DNA of 42,550 nt from positions 1 to 42,550 of the forward strand of contig DFIU01000016.1 in assembly GCA_002371465.1 (NCBI GenBank). The letters are read 5' to 3'. A program made the translations under genes and the position numbers. The notes under the pieces are model-generated. The model did not search any database and was not told the origin of the DNA. It saw only the letters and a program-made list of their open reading frames with translations. Every line of letters begins with the position of its first letter. Position 1 is the first letter of the stretch. Shown here one piece after another: positions 8,058 through 16,272 of the stretch. The stretch comes from Lachnospiraceae bacterium UBA3689 (GTDB taxonomy: Bacteria; Bacillota; Clostridia; Lachnospirales; Lachnospiraceae).

Positions 8058-9107
8058 TTACTGTTCAACTGAAAATGTATAGCAGGTCGTCGTGCTGTAG
8101 GTCTCGCCCGCTTCCAGCTTGGGGCTGTCAAAGGCAAGGACATTGACGCTGTTGGGGAAATGCTGGGTTTCAAGAGCAAATCCCTCATGCCTGCCGTAGG
8201 CATGACCCTTCTTGCCGACCGGTCCGCTGATGAAGTTGCCGGCATAGAACTGAATGCCGGGCTGGTCGGTCATAACGGTCATCTTGATGCCGCTTAAGTC
8301 GCCGATCGCGCAGGCGACGTTGCGAAGACCGCTGCCGTTTAAGGCAAAGTTGTGATCGTAGCCGCCGGTATGCTCCAGCTGCTCATCCTTGACATCGGCA
8401 TCCTGGGCGATGGTCTTGCCCCGGCGGAAATCAAAGGGAGTTCCCGCAACGGAATCGACGGTTCCGTAGGGAATCGAATACTCATCGACCGGCGTATAGC
8501 CGTCCGCGTCAATCTGAAGAGTGTGGTTCATGATGGTCCCACTGCCCTCTCCATTTAAATTAAAATAGGAGTGGTTCGTCATGTTGGCGATTGTATCGGC
8601 GTCTGAACTTCCCTCGTAGTGGATCTTGACCTTATTGTCCTCCGTCAGCATATAGGTGACGGTGACATTGAAATTTCCCGGGAAGCCCTGGTCGCCGTCC
8701 GGGCTTAAAATATGGAAGGAGACGCAGCCGTTTGCTTCATTGACCTTTGCATCCCACATCCGGAATTCATAACCGTCCGGACCGCTGTGCAGGTTGTTCT
8801 TGCCGTTTTCATTCAGCTCCAGCTGATAGTCCTGACCGTTCAGATTAAAGGAAGCTCCCTCAATCCGGTTGCCGTTTCTGCCGATTGTGGCGCCAAAATG
8901 AGGCGGATTGACCTCATAATCCTCCACCCTGTCATAGCCCAGCGCAACATCGGTGAGAGTTCCATTCCGATCCGGAACGATGACGCTCTGAAGGACTGCG
9001 CCGAAATCCAGAACAGTCATGGAAGCGCCCGAAGAATTGGTCACGGTATAAGCGGTTACCTTCCTGCCTTCCCTCGTCTCACCAAATAACGAACTTTCAA
9101 TTTTCAT
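8058..9107 (-). CDS. galM: Aldose 1-epimerase (mutarotase)
   Basis: GalM interconverts alpha and beta anomers of sugars such as galactose and glucose in the cytoplasm. The 349-aa protein shows the family's core: DFGAVLQSVIVPDRNG, IGRNGNRI, NMTNHSYFNLNGEG with the catalytic histidine, GGYDHNFAL, and FALETQHFPNS with the catalytic glutamate near the C-terminus. I set the start at the ATG at 9107 (MKIESSLFGE) because GGAG lies six bases upstream; the longer frame runs back through the putative 6S RNA gene. No galactose genes are nearby. It probably reads through from the strong promoter of the upstream RNA gene, similar to the 6S RNA-ygfA arrangement of E. coli. Confidence 0.93.
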   Translation of the reverse strand: MKIESSLFGETREGRKVTAYTVTNSSGASMTVLDFGAVLQSVIVPDRNGTLTDVALGYDRVEDYEVNPPHFGATIGRNGNRIEGASFNLNGQDYQLELNENGKNNLHSGPDGYEFRMWDAKVNEANGCVSFHILSPDGDQGFPGNFNVTVTYMLTEDNKVKIHYEGSSDADTIANMTNHSYFNLNGEGSGTIMNHTLQIDADGYTPVDEYSIPYGTVDSVAGTPFDFRRGKTIAQDADVKDEQLEHTGGYDHNFALNGSGLRNVACAIGDLSGIKMTVMTDQPGIQFYAGNFISGPVGKKGHAYGRHEGFALETQHFPNSVNVLAFDSPKLEAGETYSTTTCYTFSVEQ

Positions 9108-9145
9108 TTTCTTCTCCATATCCGTTTTCACGAAACCATTAAATT

Positions 9146-9317
9146 CCCGGAATGCCGTTCCTATAGAACTGACGCCTAGCCAAAGCCAGGTGGGTTTCCG
9201 CATCCGGTTCTCTGCCTTCCACTAAAACCGAGGCATGACATCAATACCGATCATATAGGAATCCCTAATGTCAAAATGTAGGATCAGGAAAAATAGGTGG
9301 TCGCACATTCCAGGTTC
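9146..9317 (-). ncRNA. ssrS: Probable 6S RNA (structured RNA of about 172 nt)
   Basis: The 228-nt gap between dgt and galM contains a strong promoter followed by a sequence whose two ends pair: CCTGGAATG (9306-9314) with CATTCCGGG (9146-9154), nine pairs with one G-U. Inside are TTTCC..ATCC pairing with GGAT..GGAAA around a 2x2 loop, a TGACAT/ATGTCA stem, and two small 3'-side hairpins (CCTGGC TTTG GCTAGG; GTTC TATAG GAAC). Size, the closing-stem pattern CCTG..ATG / CAT..CGGG, and the ACCCACCT-hairpin-AGGCGTC segment fit my memory of Firmicutes 6S RNA, which binds sigma-A RNA polymerase. I cannot run the covariance model. It could instead be a structured galM leader. Confidence 0.55.
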
Positions 9318-9323
9318 GATAAG

Positions 9324-9352
9324 ATTATAAACTATTAAAAGAGCGTTGTAAA
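9324..9352 (-). promoter_or_regulatory. Strong promoter of the 6S-like RNA
   Basis: TTTACA (9347-9352), 17 nt, TATAAT (9324-9329) on the minus strand, the best sigma-A match in this part of the window. It overlaps the last codons of dgt. The predicted start near 9317 coincides with the 5' end of the structured RNA. Confidence 0.75.
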
Positions 9353-10735
9353 TCCCGCTTTCAGCTCCTCATAAAGGCCGCTCGCGTGAGAATCCGTCAT
9401 ACCGGCAACCGAGTCCGTCGCCAGCAAAATGCGGTTATAGACCTTCTCCTCATCTCTCAGGTTCCTGGTGTCCTCCAGATAGACCTGCTTGTAATTTTCG
9501 GAAATGAGGGACAGGTATTTTTCCTCCATAAGCCCCGGCTTATCTCTGGCGTCAAACTGAAGGGCAGCGGAAACAAGTTGGTCCAGCAAAAAGTTGAGGA
9601 TGGTGTTGGCGGCGATTTCCGTCCGATAGATAGAAGAAGAGGTAAAGGCATAGTCGTAGGCGACCCCCTTTAAAGCTGCCAGGAGTTTTTCCGCTCCTCC
9701 CCCGTGGATGAGCCCGGTCTTAAAGCCCCCTGCCATAATCGCTTGATAGTTCAGCAAAAACTCTTCCGTCGTGGCGTAGATGAGTTCATCCTGCATCTCC
9801 GCCAGCCACCTGCGGATGGCGGTCTCCTCCGGATTGACCGAAGAGGCCAGGCGGGACAGGTCATAGAGATCGGTCAGCCGTCTGATATAGCTTTTGCGGA
9901 TGCCCCGTTCCGACAGTTCCCGGGTCAGAATCTCATAATTGAAAAAGCCCTTTTTAAAGGCATCCTCGATGTCCGCTGCCGCGTAGGCGATATCGTCGGC
10001 CGCCTCTAAGATCAAGGTCATAGGCGAGCGCAGCCCCCTGGTCCCTGTCTCTTTAATCACCCACTCATAGCGGTCCTTTTCCGAAGTCAGGTAGCCCATC
10101 TTCCTGCAACTGACGTCCAGCGATCCCGGCTTAATTTCCAGAGAGGAATTGGGATATTTCAGCATGGCGGCAAGATTCGCCGCCGTCAGATTCATGCCAT
10201 TTTCATCGACCGGATAGTGGAGCCGGGTCACCAGCCGAAAGCCCTGGGCATTGCCTTCAAAGTTCAGGAGGTCCGCCCTCTGTTCCTTCGATAGATAGGA
10301 GCAGACCGGTCTGCCCCGGTAGGTCAGATAGTCCAGGTTCTTGCGGAACCACTCCCGGATGGACTCCTCTCCGAAATGACCGAAGGGCGGATTGCCGATG
10401 TCGTGGATCAGTCCCGCGCATTCCAGGACCTCGCAGAGGCTGTCCCGCTCCGCCTCCCCAAAAGCCGGATCCAACTGCCGATTGATAATAGACGATGCGA
10501 TATTTTGCGCCAGGGACCTGCCGATGGAGGATACCTCCAGGGAATGGGTCAGCCTGGTCCGGATAAAATCGCTCCGGTCGAGGGGAAAGACCTGGGTCTT
10601 GTCCTGAAGACGCCGAAAGGAGGCACTTTCAATAATCCGATGGTAGTCCTTGCCAAATTCGCTCCGAAGATCTCTCTTCCCGGCAGAATGGTCCTGACCG
10701 CATCGTTTCGTTGAAAGCAGCTCCTTCCAGTTCAT
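9335..10735 (-). CDS. dgt: Deoxyguanosinetriphosphate triphosphohydrolase-like protein
   Basis: This 466-aa protein is an HD-domain dNTP triphosphohydrolase, which removes triphosphate from dGTP or other dNTPs. The N-terminus has FRRLQDKTQVFPL and RLTHSLEVSSIGRSLA (first metal-ligand histidine near residue 65), then HDIGNPPFGHFGEE (the HD motif near 112), and EAADDIAYAAADIEDA (the second aspartate). Length suits the long bacterial type. Of two adjacent ATGs I prefer the second (10735), which is seven bases after GAGG. It begins 60 nt after thrC, with no promoter or terminator apparent in that gap. Substrate preference cannot be read from the sequence. Confidence 0.9.
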   Translation of the reverse strand: MNWKELLSTKRCGQDHSAGKRDLRSEFGKDYHRIIESASFRRLQDKTQVFPLDRSDFIRTRLTHSLEVSSIGRSLAQNIASSIINRQLDPAFGEAERDSLCEVLECAGLIHDIGNPPFGHFGEESIREWFRKNLDYLTYRGRPVCSYLSKEQRADLLNFEGNAQGFRLVTRLHYPVDENGMNLTAANLAAMLKYPNSSLEIKPGSLDVSCRKMGYLTSEKDRYEWVIKETGTRGLRSPMTLILEAADDIAYAAADIEDAFKKGFFNYEILTRELSERGIRKSYIRRLTDLYDLSRLASSVNPEETAIRRWLAEMQDELIYATTEEFLLNYQAIMAGGFKTGLIHGGGAEKLLAALKGVAYDYAFTSSSIYRTEIAANTILNFLLDQLVSAALQFDARDKPGLMEEKYLSLISENYKQVYLEDTRNLRDEEKVYNRILLATDSVAGMTDSHASGLYEELKAGFTTLF

Positions 10736-10798
10736 CATATATCCTCTTTTTAATTGTGTATCGCCTCGAAAAGCGTACTGAAATTCAAAAACAAAAGC

Positions 10799-12289
10799 TT
10801 ATCTGATTCCCAGAATCTCTAAAACAGCCTTAGGCATATCTGCCGCCTCTACGACTGTGTTGTGGCGCACCGGAGCGGTACGGATATCCGTAATAGCAGG
10901 TGGCTCTTCAAGCCCCGCGGTCCGGGCAAGCAGGTCGATGCAGGCAAGTCCGCTCTTCCCCTCTGCCTTTGTGGGATCGATCGCCCCGATCACCGCGTCC
11001 GCGAACTTAAAGGGACTGGCTGTGGAAGCGATGACTGTCGGGGTCTGATCTCCCGTATTTTTGACATACTGCCCATAGACGGCAGACGCGACTCCGGTAT
11101 GGGTGTCGATCACATAGCCGGTATCCTGGTAGAGCTTTTTGATGCCGGCAAAGTTCTCCTCTTCCCCTGCATAGCCCCCATAGAAGTCTCCCAGCTGCGC
11201 CTTCATCTCATCCGTGATCCGGTAGACGCCCTTTTGGGTCAGATCCGCCATAAATGCCGCACAGGCGGCAGGATCATTTCCCGTAAGCTGATAGATCAGC
11301 CGCTCCAGATTGCTGGAGATGAGGATATCCATAGACGGCGAAGAGGTCAGGATAAAGTCCCGGTTGCGGTTGTACTCTCCGGTTTGAAAGAAGTCGTAGA
11401 GGACCTTGTTTTCATTGGAGGCGCAGATCAGGGTCTTGACGGGAAGTCCCATTCTCTTGGCATAATAAGCCGCCAGAATATTTCCGAAATTCCCGGTCGG
11501 CACCGTCACGTTGATGGGATCGCCCGAAGTGATCTCGCCTTCCCTGACCAGCCTGGTATAGGCGTAAACGTAGTAGACGATCTGGGGAACCAGTCTGCCG
11601 ATGTTGATGGAGTTGGCGGAGGAAAACTGACAGCCAGCTCTTCCGATCTCCTCGTTCATCTGCCGGTCATTGAACATTTCCTTGACCGCGCTCTGGGCGT
11701 CATCAAAATTTCCTTTGATCGCAACGACATGGGTATTGTCCCCCCGCTGGGTCACCATCTGCTTTTCCTGCACTTCCGATACGCCGTCCTTGGGATAAAA
11801 AACAATAATCTCCGTGCCCGGAACATCCGCAAAGCCAGCCATAGCCGCCTTGCCGGTATCCCCCGATGTGGCGGTCAAAATGACGATCTTCTTGTCGCTC
11901 TTATTCTTCTTTGCCGCCGTGGTCATCAGGTAGGGCAGGATGGAGAGAGCCATATCCTTAAAGGCAATGGTCGGACCATGGAACAGCTCCAGGTAGTAAG
12001 CGCCGCCCGCCTTGACCAGGGGGGTCAGCTCCGGCGTGTCGAATTTACTGTCATAGGCGGACCGGATGCAGGACTTCAGCTCCTCTTCCGTAAAATCCGT
12101 CAGGAAGCGGCTCATGACCTCATAGGCGATCTCCTGATAGGTCATCTGAACCAGATCCTCAATGGAAATCGCAAGCTTCGGAATCCTGGCGGGCACAAAG
12201 AGCCCCCCGTCGTCGCTTAGTCCCTTTAAGATTGCCTCCGACGCACTGACTTCTGCCCCGCCGCGCGTGCTCCTGTATCTGATCTCCAT
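10799..12289 (-). CDS. thrC: Threonine synthase
   Basis: ThrC is the PLP enzyme that converts O-phosphohomoserine to threonine. The 496-aa protein is the longer, yeast/E. coli-like type. Visible parts are the N-terminal YRSTRGGAEVSASEAILKG block, the PLP-lysine motif FHGPTIAFKDMALS (near residue 110), SGDTGKAAMAGFADV, and the phosphate-binding loop TVPTGNFGNILAAYYAK. AGGAG lies six bases before the ATG, and it follows leuA by only 16 nt, so the two form an operon of branched-chain and aspartate-family amino acid synthesis. No attenuator or T-box is seen ahead of it; control is presumably through the leuA promoter. Confidence 0.97.
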   Translation of the reverse strand: MEIRYRSTRGGAEVSASEAILKGLSDDGGLFVPARIPKLAISIEDLVQMTYQEIAYEVMSRFLTDFTEEELKSCIRSAYDSKFDTPELTPLVKAGGAYYLELFHGPTIAFKDMALSILPYLMTTAAKKNKSDKKIVILTATSGDTGKAAMAGFADVPGTEIIVFYPKDGVSEVQEKQMVTQRGDNTHVVAIKGNFDDAQSAVKEMFNDRQMNEEIGRAGCQFSSANSINIGRLVPQIVYYVYAYTRLVREGEITSGDPINVTVPTGNFGNILAAYYAKRMGLPVKTLICASNENKVLYDFFQTGEYNRNRDFILTSSPSMDILISSNLERLIYQLTGNDPAACAAFMADLTQKGVYRITDEMKAQLGDFYGGYAGEEENFAGIKKLYQDTGYVIDTHTGVASAVYGQYVKNTGDQTPTVIASTASPFKFADAVIGAIDPTKAEGKSGLACIDLLARTAGLEEPPAITDIRTAPVRHNTVVEAADMPKAVLEILGIR

Positions 12290-12304
12290 AGTCTGCTCCT
12301 GCTT

Positions 12305-13960
12305 TTAACGGTTATTGACTGCTGTGACGAGGGCGTCGATCGAAGCCCGGATGATATCCGGGTCAAGGCCTGCCCCCCAGGTCATCCTGCCATCCGGCCA
12401 TTTCAGACCGACATAAGCGATAGCGCGGGAGGAAGAACTCTTTTCAAGCGCGTGTTCCTCGTAGGTATCGAGCGTATAGTCCAGCTGATAATGCTCCTTC
12501 AGAGCATTGCTGACCGCATCCAGACGACCATTTCCTGCAGCGTCGATCACCGTCGCCTCGCCGTCGTCATAAGTTGCGGAAACATGGGCGGTCATGCCGT
12601 CCTTTTGTTCAAAGTGTACCGCCGTAACATTGATGGGGGAAGACTTTCCTTCAAATTCGGACTTGAAGATATCGAAGATCTCTTCCATCTCCAGTTCCTC
12701 GTGCTTGCGGTCGGAAACTTCCTTGCAGGCATAGCCCATAGCCTCCATCATCTTCTTGGGAAGTTTGAGACCGTACTTGGTCTCAAGGATGAAGCCGACG
12801 CCGCCCTTGCCGGACTGGCTGTTAATGCGAATAACATCCGCGTCGTAACTTCTGCCGACATCCGCCGGATCGATGGGCAGATAGGGGACGTTCCAATGGG
12901 CCGGGTCCTTCTCCTGTCTCCACTTCATGCCCTTGGCAATCGCGTCCTGATGCGATCCGGAGAAAGCCGCAAAGACCAGCTTGCCTGCATAGGGCTGGCG
13001 CGGACTGATCTCCATGCCCGTGCTGTTTTCATAGACCTCCTGGATCTCGTTCATGTTGGAGAAATCAAGACCCGGATCGATACCCTGGGCGTAGAGGTTC
13101 ATGCCCACTGTTACGATGTCGACATTGCCGGTCCGTTCGCCGTTGCCAAAGAGAGTCCCTTCGACCCGGTCCGCCCCCGCCAGGATACCCAGCTCCGTAT
13201 CCGCTGTGCCGCAGCCCCGGTCATTGTGGGGATGGATGGACAGGACGACGTTCTCCCTGTATTTCAGATGTTTGTGGATATACTCCACCTGCTGGGCGAA
13301 GACGTGCGGTTCAGAGAGCTGAACCGTAACCGGCAGATTGATAATGGGCTTATGGTCAGCCCGGGGCTGCCAGACGTCAAGCACCGCGTTGCAGACCTCA
13401 AGGGCGTACTCGGGCTCCGTTCCGGTAAAGGACTCCGGGCTGTACTCAAAGCGCAGGTCCTGACCGGACTGATCCCCCAGTTCTTTTAAGAGCTTTGCCC
13501 CATCGATGGCGATCTGCTTGACCGCTTCCTTCGATCTCCGGAATACCTGCTGCCTTTGGGCAAAGGAAGTGGAATTGTAGACATGGACAATCGCGTGGGG
13601 AGCGCCCTTGATCGCTTCAAAGGTCTTTCTGATGATATGCTCCCTTGCCTGGGTCAGAACCTGAATCGTCACATCATCCGGAATCATATTCCGCTCAATG
13701 AGTGTCCGACAGAGCACATATTCCGTTTCAGAAGCAGCCGGGAATCCGATTTCGATCTCCTTAAAGCCTACCTTGATAAGAAGTTCATAAAACTTCAGCT
13801 TCTGCTCCAGACTCATCGGAATGACCAGAGCCTGGTTCCCGTCTCTTAAGTCCACGCTGCACCACTGGGGCGCCTTTTCGATATGGTCTTTTTTCACCCA
13901 GTCAAAACAGTCTTCCGGGGGAAGGTAATACTGGCGCTTATACTTTCTATAATCCATCAT
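12305..13960 (-). CDS. leuA: 2-isopropylmalate synthase
   Basis: LeuA condenses acetyl-CoA with 2-ketoisovalerate, the first committed step of leucine synthesis. The 551-aa protein is the longer LeuA type. It has the metal-binding motif SVDLRDGNQAL near residue 40, VGFKEIEIGFPAASETEY, the histidine motif SIHPHNDRGCGTADTELG, the NGERTGNVDIV block, and a C-terminal LeuA regulatory domain that normally binds leucine for feedback control. I start at the ATG at 13960 (MMDYRKYK), nine bases after GGGAG; a GTG at 14026 is only about 20 nt from the predicted transcription start and adds no family sequence. It leads the leuA-thrC operon. Confidence 0.97.
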   Translation of the reverse strand: MMDYRKYKRQYYLPPEDCFDWVKKDHIEKAPQWCSVDLRDGNQALVIPMSLEQKLKFYELLIKVGFKEIEIGFPAASETEYVLCRTLIERNMIPDDVTIQVLTQAREHIIRKTFEAIKGAPHAIVHVYNSTSFAQRQQVFRRSKEAVKQIAIDGAKLLKELGDQSGQDLRFEYSPESFTGTEPEYALEVCNAVLDVWQPRADHKPIINLPVTVQLSEPHVFAQQVEYIHKHLKYRENVVLSIHPHNDRGCGTADTELGILAGADRVEGTLFGNGERTGNVDIVTVGMNLYAQGIDPGLDFSNMNEIQEVYENSTGMEISPRQPYAGKLVFAAFSGSHQDAIAKGMKWRQEKDPAHWNVPYLPIDPADVGRSYDADVIRINSQSGKGGVGFILETKYGLKLPKKMMEAMGYACKEVSDRKHEELEMEEIFDIFKSEFEGKSSPINVTAVHFEQKDGMTAHVSATYDDGEATVIDAAGNGRLDAVSNALKEHYQLDYTLDTYEEHALEKSSSSRAIAYVGLKWPDGRMTWGAGLDPDIIRASIDALVTAVNNR

Positions 13961-14052
13961 AGGCAATTTCTCCCATCCTGTAAGGTTTACTTTCTGACTT
14001 TCCGTATTCGTAGCCTTTGATAACACTTTAAAGCGTTGATGCGTTACTGGCT

Positions 14053-14081
14053 ACCTTACCATTTATAATTTTAGTTGTCAA
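14053..14081 (-). promoter_or_regulatory. leuA promoter
   Basis: TTGACA (14076-14081), 17 nt, TAAGGT (14053-14058) with a TGG extension in front. The -10 box is poor but the consensus -35 and the extended TG motif compensate. The 12-base string ATGGTAAGGTAG is repeated exactly at the deacetylase promoter near 17.9 kb. Confidence 0.6.
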
Positions 14082-14108
14082 ATTTCGGAAAATAGAAAAG
14101 CAGAACCC

Positions 14109-15281
14109 TTATATCCCGTTTTCCGTTAAAAATTCCTCTATTCGATTGAGTGCCGTGTGGAGGTGGGAGACACTGTAGGCGTAGCTGATCCTGACATATC
14201 CCTCTCCGCTTTCTCCAAAGGCTCCTCCCGGCACGATCGCCACTTCTTTTTCATGCAGTAATCTCTCGCAGAACTCCTCCGAACTAAGTCCCGTCGACTT
14301 GATGCAGGGGAAGACATAGAAGGCTCCCTTGGGATCAAAGGTGTGGAGGCCCATCTCATTGAGCCTTTTTACAACCAGACGCTTCCTGCGGCTGTACTCC
14401 GTCCGCATTGCCTCCACCGCCTCGTCGCAGGATTTTAAAGCCGTGATCGCCGCGTACTGGCTGGTCGTCGGGGCGGACATAATGCAGCTCTGGTGAATCT
14501 TGGTCATGGCACTGATGACCGCTTTAGGACCTGCGGCATATCCCAGTCTCCAGCCCGTCATTGCGTAGGTCTTGGAAAAGCCGTTGATCACGACGGTTCG
14601 CTCCGCCATGCCCGGCAGGGAGGCGATACTGACGTGCCGTTCCTCGCCGTAGACCAGTTCGGAATAGATCTCATCGGACAGAACCATGATATCCGTTTCC
14701 CGAAGGACCTCAGCGATCGCCTCCAGGTCCTCTCTTCTCATGATGCCGCCCGTCGGATTGTTGGGATAGGGCAGGATGAGGAGCTTGGTTTTGGGGGTGA
14801 TGGCACATTTCAGCTCCTCGGGCGTAAGCCTGAACTCGTCTTCCTCCTTGGTCGCGATGTGAACCGGGACTCCGCCCGTCAGGGTCGTAATGGGCTCGTA
14901 GCAGACAAAGCAGGGTTCCGGGATAATGACTTCCTCTCCCGGCTCGACCAGGGCGCGGATGGCAAGGTCGATCGCCTCGCTGCCTCCGACCGTCACCAGG
15001 ACATTTTCATTTTGATAAGTAAGAGCAAATCTGCGCTTTAAATAGCGGCAGACCTCTTCCCGAAGCTCCCGAAGACCGGCATTTGCCGTATAGCGGGTCT
15101 TTCCCTGTTCCAGTGCGGCGATTGCCGTATCCCGAATCGTCCAGGGCGTCCGGAAATCCGGCTCGCCGACCCCCAGGGATATACAGTGGGGCATTTCCGC
15201 GGCAAGATTGAAGAATTTCCGGATGCCGGACGGTCTCATCTCCGTCGCTTTTTTTGACAGAATCCTGTCATAATCCATCAT
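14109..15281 (-). CDS. Class I/II pyridoxal-phosphate aminotransferase
   Basis: This 390-aa protein is a fold-type I aminotransferase of the aspartate/PatA-like group. It has the N-terminal SGIRKFFNLAAEMP and SLGVGEPDFRTP, then YPNNPTGG with the PLP-contacting Asn and the PLP-lysine motif NGFSKTYAMTGWRLGYAAG near residue 235. A C-terminal GGAFGESGEGYVRISYA carries the substrate-carboxylate arginine. The exact amino donor cannot be told from sequence. Its start overlaps the stop of the Lrp/AsnC gene (TAATG), so the two are translationally coupled and the regulator probably controls this enzyme or its amino acid. It is followed 148 nt later by leuA, which has its own promoter. Confidence 0.92.
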   Translation of the reverse strand: MMDYDRILSKKATEMRPSGIRKFFNLAAEMPHCISLGVGEPDFRTPWTIRDTAIAALEQGKTRYTANAGLRELREEVCRYLKRRFALTYQNENVLVTVGGSEAIDLAIRALVEPGEEVIIPEPCFVCYEPITTLTGGVPVHIATKEEDEFRLTPEELKCAITPKTKLLILPYPNNPTGGIMRREDLEAIAEVLRETDIMVLSDEIYSELVYGEERHVSIASLPGMAERTVVINGFSKTYAMTGWRLGYAAGPKAVISAMTKIHQSCIMSAPTTSQYAAITALKSCDEAVEAMRTEYSRRKRLVVKRLNEMGLHTFDPKGAFYVFPCIKSTGLSSEEFCERLLHEKEVAIVPGGAFGESGEGYVRISYAYSVSHLHTALNRIEEFLTENGI

Positions 15282-15757
15282 TATTCATTCCACTCCCTGT
15301 CATCAATTTCTTCGCCAAAATACGTTCTTCCTGCTCTCTTATAGGTTTTGAGCACAAAGCTGGTCGCTGTCGAGATGACATCGTCGAGGGGAGAAAGTCT
15401 TTGGGCGACAAAGAGGGCAATCTCCTGAAAATTGTGACCCTTGATGGTCACCATGAGGTCATAGCTTCCGCTCATCAGATAGACATTGTCGACTTCATTG
15501 AAGGCAGCGATGTTCTGGGCGATATCATCAAATCCGCAGCTCTTTCTGGGAGATACGTGCAGCTCAATCATGGCTTCAACCCGATTGACCCCCGCCTGGT
15601 CCCAGTCGACCAGAGTCTCATAGCCGTGGATGTAGCCCTTTTCCTCCGCCTCATCCATCAGCGCCGCTGTCTCCTCCGGCGTTTGATCCAGCATAGCCGC
15701 GATCTCCTCAAGCGGCAGTCTGGCGTTCTTTTCCATAATCCGCAGAAACTCTTCCAT
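15281..15757 (-). CDS. Lrp/AsnC family transcriptional regulator
   Basis: This 158-aa protein fits the Lrp/AsnC family: an N-terminal winged helix-turn-helix (about residues 5-55, ARLPLEEIAAMLDQTPEETA) and a C-terminal RAM/AsnC effector domain (about 65-140, VEAMIELHVSP, NVYLMSGSYDLMVTIKG). Such proteins form dimers to octamers and sense amino acids. AGGAGG precedes the ATG by eight bases. The stop codon overlaps the start of the aminotransferase gene, a pairing common in Clostridia and suggesting dedicated control of that enzyme. Confidence 0.9.
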   Translation of the reverse strand: MEEFLRIMEKNARLPLEEIAAMLDQTPEETAALMDEAEEKGYIHGYETLVDWDQAGVNRVEAMIELHVSPRKSCGFDDIAQNIAAFNEVDNVYLMSGSYDLMVTIKGHNFQEIALFVAQRLSPLDDVISTATSFVLKTYKRAGRTYFGEEIDDREWNE

Positions 15758-15797
15758 GTAAAGTTCCTCCTGTCCTTATTTTCATACAATTTTATCC

Positions 15798-15826
15798 ATG
15801 ATACCATAAATGGTCCGATCCGTCAT
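15798..15826 (-). promoter_or_regulatory. Promoter of the Lrp-aminotransferase operon
   Basis: ATGACG (15821-15826), 17 nt, TATCAT (15798-15803) preceded by TGG (extended -10). The predicted start is about 35 nt before the Lrp start codon. Confidence 0.6.
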
Positions 15827-15844
15827 GTTCTTTCCGGCAGGCAT

Positions 15845-15873
15845 AAAAAAAGGGACCTGCAAATGCAGATCCC
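15845..15873 (-). terminator. Terminator of tRNA-Glu
   Basis: On the minus strand a nine-pair stem (GGGATCTGC / GCAGGTCCC, one T-G pair) with an ATTT loop is followed by seven T. It begins three bases after the 3' end of the tRNA. Confidence 0.9.
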
Positions 15874-15876
15874 AGA

Positions 15877-15948
15877 TAGCCGGTAAGGGAATCGAACCCT
15901 TGTTTCCGCCGTGAGAGGGCGGCGTCTTAACCGCTTGACCAACCGGCC
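15877..15948 (-). tRNA. tRNA-Glu (CTC)
   Basis: The 72-nt sequence folds as a full cloverleaf: acceptor GGCCGGT / ACCGGCT (first pair G-T) with discriminator A, anticodon stem CCGCC / GGCGG with loop CTCTCAC, so anticodon CTC (reads GAG), and T arm AAGGG TTCGATT CCCTT. The CCA end is not encoded. Confidence 0.95.
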
Positions 15949-15957
15949 GTGATTGAT

Positions 15958-15986
15958 ACTATACTACTGTGGTCCTAAAAACGCAA
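15958..15986 (-). promoter_or_regulatory. tRNA-Glu promoter
   Basis: TTGCGT (15981-15986), 17 nt, TATAGT (15958-15963), ending ten bases before the tRNA. The -35 box closely resembles that of the tRNA-Ala/tRNA-Arg promoter (TTGCGC). Confidence 0.8.
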
Positions 15987-16200
15987 GGATAATTTTCTAT
16001 TTTTTTGATTTAATTTGATTTTCTTTGAAAACGTTCCTTAACAGTTTCCTCTTCCCCCATTTAAGTGGCTTGTAAGTCCCTGTTCTCCGAATAAAAAGGC
16101 TGATCGGCAGATCTCTACTTTATGATTTCTTATGCAGTCTAAAACAAGTGACAGAAGGCAAATAAAAAATTGCTCTCCTGTGTTTTATCCTTAAGGAAGA

Positions 16201-16239
16201 AGAGGCAGCCGTCATCTAATCAGGTGATTAACTGCCTCT
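16201..16239 (-). terminator. Terminator of the deacetylase gene
   Basis: AGAGGCAG pairs with CTGCCTCT as the base of a two-part hairpin, with an inner TAATCA CC TGATTA, followed on the minus strand by TCTTCCTT. It lies 34 nt after the deacetylase stop codon. Confidence 0.65.
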
Positions 16240-16272
16240 TTCCTTCCCCTTCTGCAATCAGTGCAAAAAAGC

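Larger units (their letters stand above)
15949..16272. other. 324-bp intergenic region
   Basis: This gene-free stretch holds the tRNA-Glu promoter at one end and the deacetylase terminator (16201-16239) at the other. The middle, about 16000-16190, is AT-rich. I see no convincing gene, repeat or RNA structure in it. Confidence 0.6.

Noticed and set aside
10862..12220. 452-aa plus-strand frame opposite thrC
   Set aside because: Antisense shadow of thrC, which is unmistakable on the other strand.
12452..13489. 345-aa plus-strand frame opposite leuA
   Set aside because: Shadow of leuA; no ribosome binding site or family similarity.
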